Shown here: positions 6,658 to 8,578 of the stretch, in pieces | Layout of the letters: the number at the start of each line of letters is the position of its first letter | How positions within the stretch are numbered: the stretch's first letter is position 1 | Assembly (NCBI GenBank): GCA_045612565.1 | Contig: JAZKZG010000073.1 | Span: 1 to 8,578 of the forward strand | Reading direction: 5' to 3' | DNA: 8,578 nt | Source of the DNA: RGIG9041 sp045612565 | Lineage (GTDB): Bacteria; Bacillota; Clostridia; Oscillospirales; QAKW01 | Notes under the pieces: model-generated | Seen by the model: the letters and a program-made list of their open reading frames with translations, nothing else | Told to the model about the DNA's origin: nothing | The model's database searches: none | Position numbers and translations under genes: made by a program

Positions 6658-6684
6658 TTGACTTGTAAAATTTAATAATATAAT
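6658..6684 (+). promoter_or_regulatory. candidate sigma A promoter of the HPr gene
   Basis: TTGACT (6658-6663, 5 of 6) is followed by an AT-rich block. It offers TATAAT at 6679-6684 with a short 15-nt spacer, or TAATAT at 6681-6686 with the ideal 17 nt. The -10 region is part of a perfect 14-bp palindrome (6678-6691), so the exact hexamer in use is uncertain. Transcription would begin near 6692, giving a leader of about 25 nt with GGGAGG before the ATG. Confidence 0.6.
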
Positions 6685-6691
6685 ATTATAT
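6678..6691. repeat. perfect 14-bp AT-only palindrome over the HPr -10 region
   Basis: ATATAAT is followed directly by its reverse complement ATTATAT, so a TATAAT hexamer occurs on each strand. Read on the minus strand the right half extends to TGATATAAT, the same extended -10 seen at spoIIGA. It could be an operator, a divergent promoter, or simply chance in AT-rich DNA. Confidence 0.4.
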
Positions 6692-6717
6692 CATTATTTA
6701 ATTCGGGAGGATTACCT

Positions 6718-6981
6718 ATGTACTCCAAAGAGGTAACAGTAACCAATAGTGTTGGTCTTCATGCAAGACCTGCAACATTTTTTATTCAAAAGTCGAACGA
6801 ATTCAAAAGTTCTATTTGGGTTGAAAAAGCAGATAGAAGAATTAATGCAAAAAGTTTGCTTGGTATTTTATCACTTGGCATTATCAAAGGTACTACTATT
6901 ACAATAACCGCTGATGGTGTTGATGAAGAAGCTGCCGTTTCTTCCCTTATTAATCTTATCGAAAACGAGTTGACTGATTAA
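6718..6981 (+). CDS. ptsH: phosphocarrier protein HPr (or HPr-family paralog)
   Basis: A small cytosolic protein of the phosphoenolpyruvate:sugar phosphotransferase system. It takes phosphate from enzyme I on His15 and passes it to sugar-specific IIA domains. At 87 residues it has the standard size. GLHARPAT (13-20) contains the active His15 and Arg17. KSLLGILSLGI (45-55) contains Ser46, the site for HPr kinase in Firmicutes, which links HPr to carbon catabolite repression. Having both residues argues against a Crh-type protein, which lacks His15. The ATG is preceded at 7 nt by GGGAGG (6705-6710). The gene has its own promoter and a strong terminator just after its stop. No ptsI or hprK lies nearby, so the assignment as the main HPr rests on the conserved residues alone. 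Confidence 0.88.
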   Translation: MYSKEVTVTNSVGLHARPATFFIQKSNEFKSSIWVEKADRRINAKSLLGILSLGIIKGTTITITADGVDEEAAVSSLINLIENELTD

Positions 6982-6986
6982 AAGTT

Positions 6987-7014
6987 ACGGACGGTTTATT
7001 GCCGTCCGTTTTTT
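6987..7014 (+). terminator. intrinsic terminator after the HPr gene
   Basis: ACGGACGG (6987-6994) pairs perfectly with CCGTCCGT (7002-7009) across a 7-nt loop TTTATTG. A run of six T (7009-7014) follows, then G and three more T. It starts 6 nt after the HPr stop codon and ends just before the rpe ribosome binding site. Confidence 0.9.
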
Positions 7015-7038
7015 GTTTCTATAAAGGAGAGTTAAATT

Positions 7039-7692
7039 ATGAATATTTTGTCACCATCAATTTTATCAGCTGATTTTGCTAATTTGGCTCGTGATGTTAA
7101 GCTTACAGCAGATGCAGGAGCTGAATACATACATATTGATGTTATGGACGGTCACTTTGTACCTAATATGTCGATAGCATTTCAAACAATTGCCTCGCTT
7201 AGAAAATATTGTGATAAAGTTTTTGATGTTCATCTTATGATTGAAAAACCTGAAAAATATATTAAAGAATTTGCTGCGGCTGGTTCTGATATAATTACAA
7301 TTCATTACGAAAGTACTGATGATGTTAAGGGTGTTATTGATCTTATTCATTCATATGGTAAAAAGGCAGGTCTTGTTATAAAACCTGGCACACCTGTTAC
7401 TGTTTATGATGAGTTTGTTGATTCTATTGAACTTGCTTTGATTATGACTGTCGAACCGGGTTTTGGCGGTCAGAAGTTTATGCCTGATATGCTTTCGAAA
7501 GTTGAGTATCTTAAAGAGTTAAAAGATAAAAAGAACCTGTCTTTTGATATTGAAATTGACGGTGGTGTTGATCTTACGAATGCTAAGATTGCGCTTGATA
7601 AAGGTGCTAATGTTTTGGTTGCAGGATCTGCTGTTTTTAAAGAAGATATTGCCCAAAATACAAGAGATTTTATGAAAATCCTTTGTGATTGA
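7039..7692 (+). CDS. rpe: ribulose-phosphate 3-epimerase
   Basis: A cytosolic TIM-barrel enzyme of the pentose phosphate pathway that interconverts D-ribulose 5-phosphate and D-xylulose 5-phosphate. Its 217 residues match the family length, with all signature blocks present: SPSILSADF (5-13), HIDVMDGHFVPN (32-43), VHLMIEKPE (64-72), GLVIKPGTP (111-119), MTVEPGFGGQKF (136-147), IEIDGGV (171-177) and VAGSAVF (194-200). The metal-binding and acid-base residues are expected at His32, Asp34, His65 and Asp174, with phosphate held by the glycine loops near 141-144 and 195-198. GGAG (7026-7029) lies 9 nt before ATG. It follows the HPr terminator with only 24 nt between T-run and start, so it depends on read-through or a promoter I cannot identify with confidence. 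A regulator gene starts 11 nt downstream. Confidence 0.96.
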   Translation: MNILSPSILSADFANLARDVKLTADAGAEYIHIDVMDGHFVPNMSIAFQTIASLRKYCDKVFDVHLMIEKPEKYIKEFAAAGSDIITIHYESTDDVKGVIDLIHSYGKKAGLVIKPGTPVTVYDEFVDSIELALIMTVEPGFGGQKFMPDMLSKVEYLKELKDKKNLSFDIEIDGGVDLTNAKIALDKGANVLVAGSAVFKEDIAQNTRDFMKILCD

Positions 7693-7703
7693 GGTGTGCT
7701 GTA

Positions 7704-8384
7704 ATGGAAATGTCTGATTTTGCAAGAATACTTACTCATCTTAGAAAAGAAAAAGGTGTATCGCAAAAGGTTGCTGCAGAGCAACTTGGCGTTTCGCAGT
7801 CGCTTCTTTCGCATTATGAAAAAGGAATTCGTGAGTGCGGTTTACTTTTTTTGGTTCGTGCTGCCGATTACTATGGGGTAACAGTTGATTATCTTTTGGG
7901 CAGAAGTTATGATAAGAATGGTAACTCGATTTCTGTGGATGAAATTCCATCTGAAGATGTTTTGAATAAAGGAAATGTTGGTATTAAAAATATGATGTCA
8001 ACATTGAATAAAAAGCTCATTTGCAATTCGATTTCTATTTTGATGGACTCTGTTGCGAAAATTAATAGCAAAACTCTTACAAATGAGGTTTCATCATACC
8101 TTAGTGTCAGTGTATATAAAATATTTAGAATGATTTATAATTCAAATCCCAATAATCCCCAGAGTTTTTTTGGCGATGGTGAAAAAGAGTTTACATTTAT
8201 GACGGATGCATCAATGAATGCATCTCTTTCAAAAATTAGTAAGATTTTAAATGATGATAAATATTCTTCGCTTGTTCCGGTGCTTGATCAGGAAAGCATA
8301 AAACAGGATTATTCTCTTATGTCTGCTTCTTTTTACAATCTTTTACAAAATGTTGAAAATAAAATAGGTGCACGTAAAAAATAA
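7704..8384 (+). CDS. Cro/CI (XRE)-family helix-turn-helix regulator, target unknown
   Basis: A 226-residue DNA-binding protein. Residues 5-65 form an XRE domain: FARILTHLRKEKGVS, then the helix-turn-helix of about 20-40, in which VAAEQLGVSQSLLSHYEKG holds the turn Gly29 and the recognition helix. AADYYGVTVDYLLGRS (53-68) closes the fold as is typical. A hydrophilic linker (about 69-95) leads to a mainly helical C-terminal part (96-224) that matches no ligand or peptidase domain I know, with no SOS-type Ala-Gly cleavage site or Ser/Lys dyad evident. I chose ATG 7704 because GAGGTG (7691-7696) lies 7 nt upstream. A TTG at 7689 would overlap the rpe stop and add five residues that precede any ribosome site. 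With 11 nt after rpe it is probably co-transcribed. It may regulate carbon metabolism, sporulation or something unrelated; the sequence does not say. Confidence 0.85.
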   Translation: MEMSDFARILTHLRKEKGVSQKVAAEQLGVSQSLLSHYEKGIRECGLLFLVRAADYYGVTVDYLLGRSYDKNGNSISVDEIPSEDVLNKGNVGIKNMMSTLNKKLICNSISILMDSVAKINSKTLTNEVSSYLSVSVYKIFRMIYNSNPNNPQSFFGDGEKEFTFMTDASMNASLSKISKILNDDKYSSLVPVLDQESIKQDYSLMSASFYNLLQNVENKIGARKK

Positions 8385-8455
8385 AATTGTACAAACTTTT
8401 TTGGTTTTATTGCACTAAAGCGTTAAATTAATTGTTGAATATGCACAAAATAAAG

Positions 8456-8484
8456 AGCCATAACACGTTGTGTTATGGCTTTTT
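8456..8484 (+). terminator. intrinsic terminator after the rpe-regulator unit
   Basis: AGCCATAACAC (8456-8466) pairs perfectly with GTGTTATGGCT (8470-8480) across a 3-nt loop, an 11-bp stem, followed by TTTTT (8480-8484). It lies 71 nt after the regulator stop. Read on the other strand, the hairpin is followed by CTTTATTTTG, a weaker T-tract, so plus-strand termination is favoured. Confidence 0.88.
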
Positions 8485-8508
8485 GCTATTTTATCTATTA
8501 TTTTTTTC

Positions 8509-8537
8509 TTGAAAATATTATATTTATGTATTATAAT
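8509..8537 (+). promoter_or_regulatory. near-consensus sigma A promoter pointing out of the window
   Basis: TTGAAA (8509-8514, 5 of 6) and TATAAT (8532-8537, 6 of 6) are separated by exactly 17 nt, with a T-rich tract upstream. It lies just after the terminator at 8456-8484, so it should start a new transcript near 8544. No start codon with a ribosome binding site is seen before base 8578, so the driven gene lies outside. Confidence 0.65.
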
Positions 8538-8578
8538 TAATGCAAAATACATAAAAATATTATAAATTTTAAATATTT

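Noticed and set aside
7470..7814. Overlapping minus-strand frames at the rpe-regulator junction
   Set aside because: They are antisense to clearly conserved rpe and helix-turn-helix codons and have no start signals.
8385..8455. Repeated TGCAC words (from 8411 and 8442) as a regulator operator
   Set aside because: The two 5-base words are direct, not inverted, unequally flanked and within chance expectation.
8485..8578. Search for a small gene or RNA in the AT-rich end of the window
   Set aside because: Apart from the outward promoter at 8509-8537, no start codon with a ribosome binding site or stable hairpin is visible in these 94 bases.

Overview
The window looks like part of the chromosome of an AT-rich, endospore-forming Firmicute, most likely a member of the Clostridia. 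The main evidence is an intact spoIIGA-sigE pair followed by the start of sigG, the conserved sporulation sigma-factor cluster. GGAGG-type ribosome binding sites, TTG starts, AT-rich promoters and an HPr carrying both His15 and Ser46 agree with this. There is no sign of a phage, insertion sequence, CRISPR array, tRNA or rRNA.

Left arm, minus strand (about 1-2120): an extended -10 promoter leads into spoIIGA (membrane aspartic protease), then sigE (pro-sigma E, first mother-cell sigma factor), then sigG (late forespore sigma factor), whose 3' end lies beyond base 1. spoIIGA and sigE are only 3 nt apart, whereas sigG has a 75-nt leader containing a candidate forespore (sigma F/sigma G type) promoter. 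This fits the known logic: SpoIIGA cleaves pro-sigma E in the mother cell, and sigG is switched on separately in the forespore.

Middle, plus strand (about 2170-6611): divergent from spoIIGA, one promoter drives a compact four-gene operon: a MurJ/MOP-family flippase, a large multi-membrane-span O-antigen ligase/polymerase-like protein with an unusually long N-terminal part, and two adjacent, probably paralogous DUF4330-type single-pass membrane proteins. Together these resemble the membrane part of a flippase-plus-polymerase glycan assembly system, with the DUF4330 pair as candidate accessory factors. No glycosyltransferase is in the window, so the substrate is unknown. This is the most interesting part of the window.

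Right arm, plus strand (6658-8484): HPr, with its own promoter and a strong intrinsic terminator; ribulose-phosphate 3-epimerase (rpe), starting 24 nt after that terminator; and a Cro/CI-type helix-turn-helix regulator of unknown target, 11 nt after rpe. A second strong terminator closes the unit. The last 90 bases hold a near-consensus sigma A promoter pointing out of the window toward an unseen gene. No gene-free stretch exceeds 300 bases; the longest is the final 194 bases.
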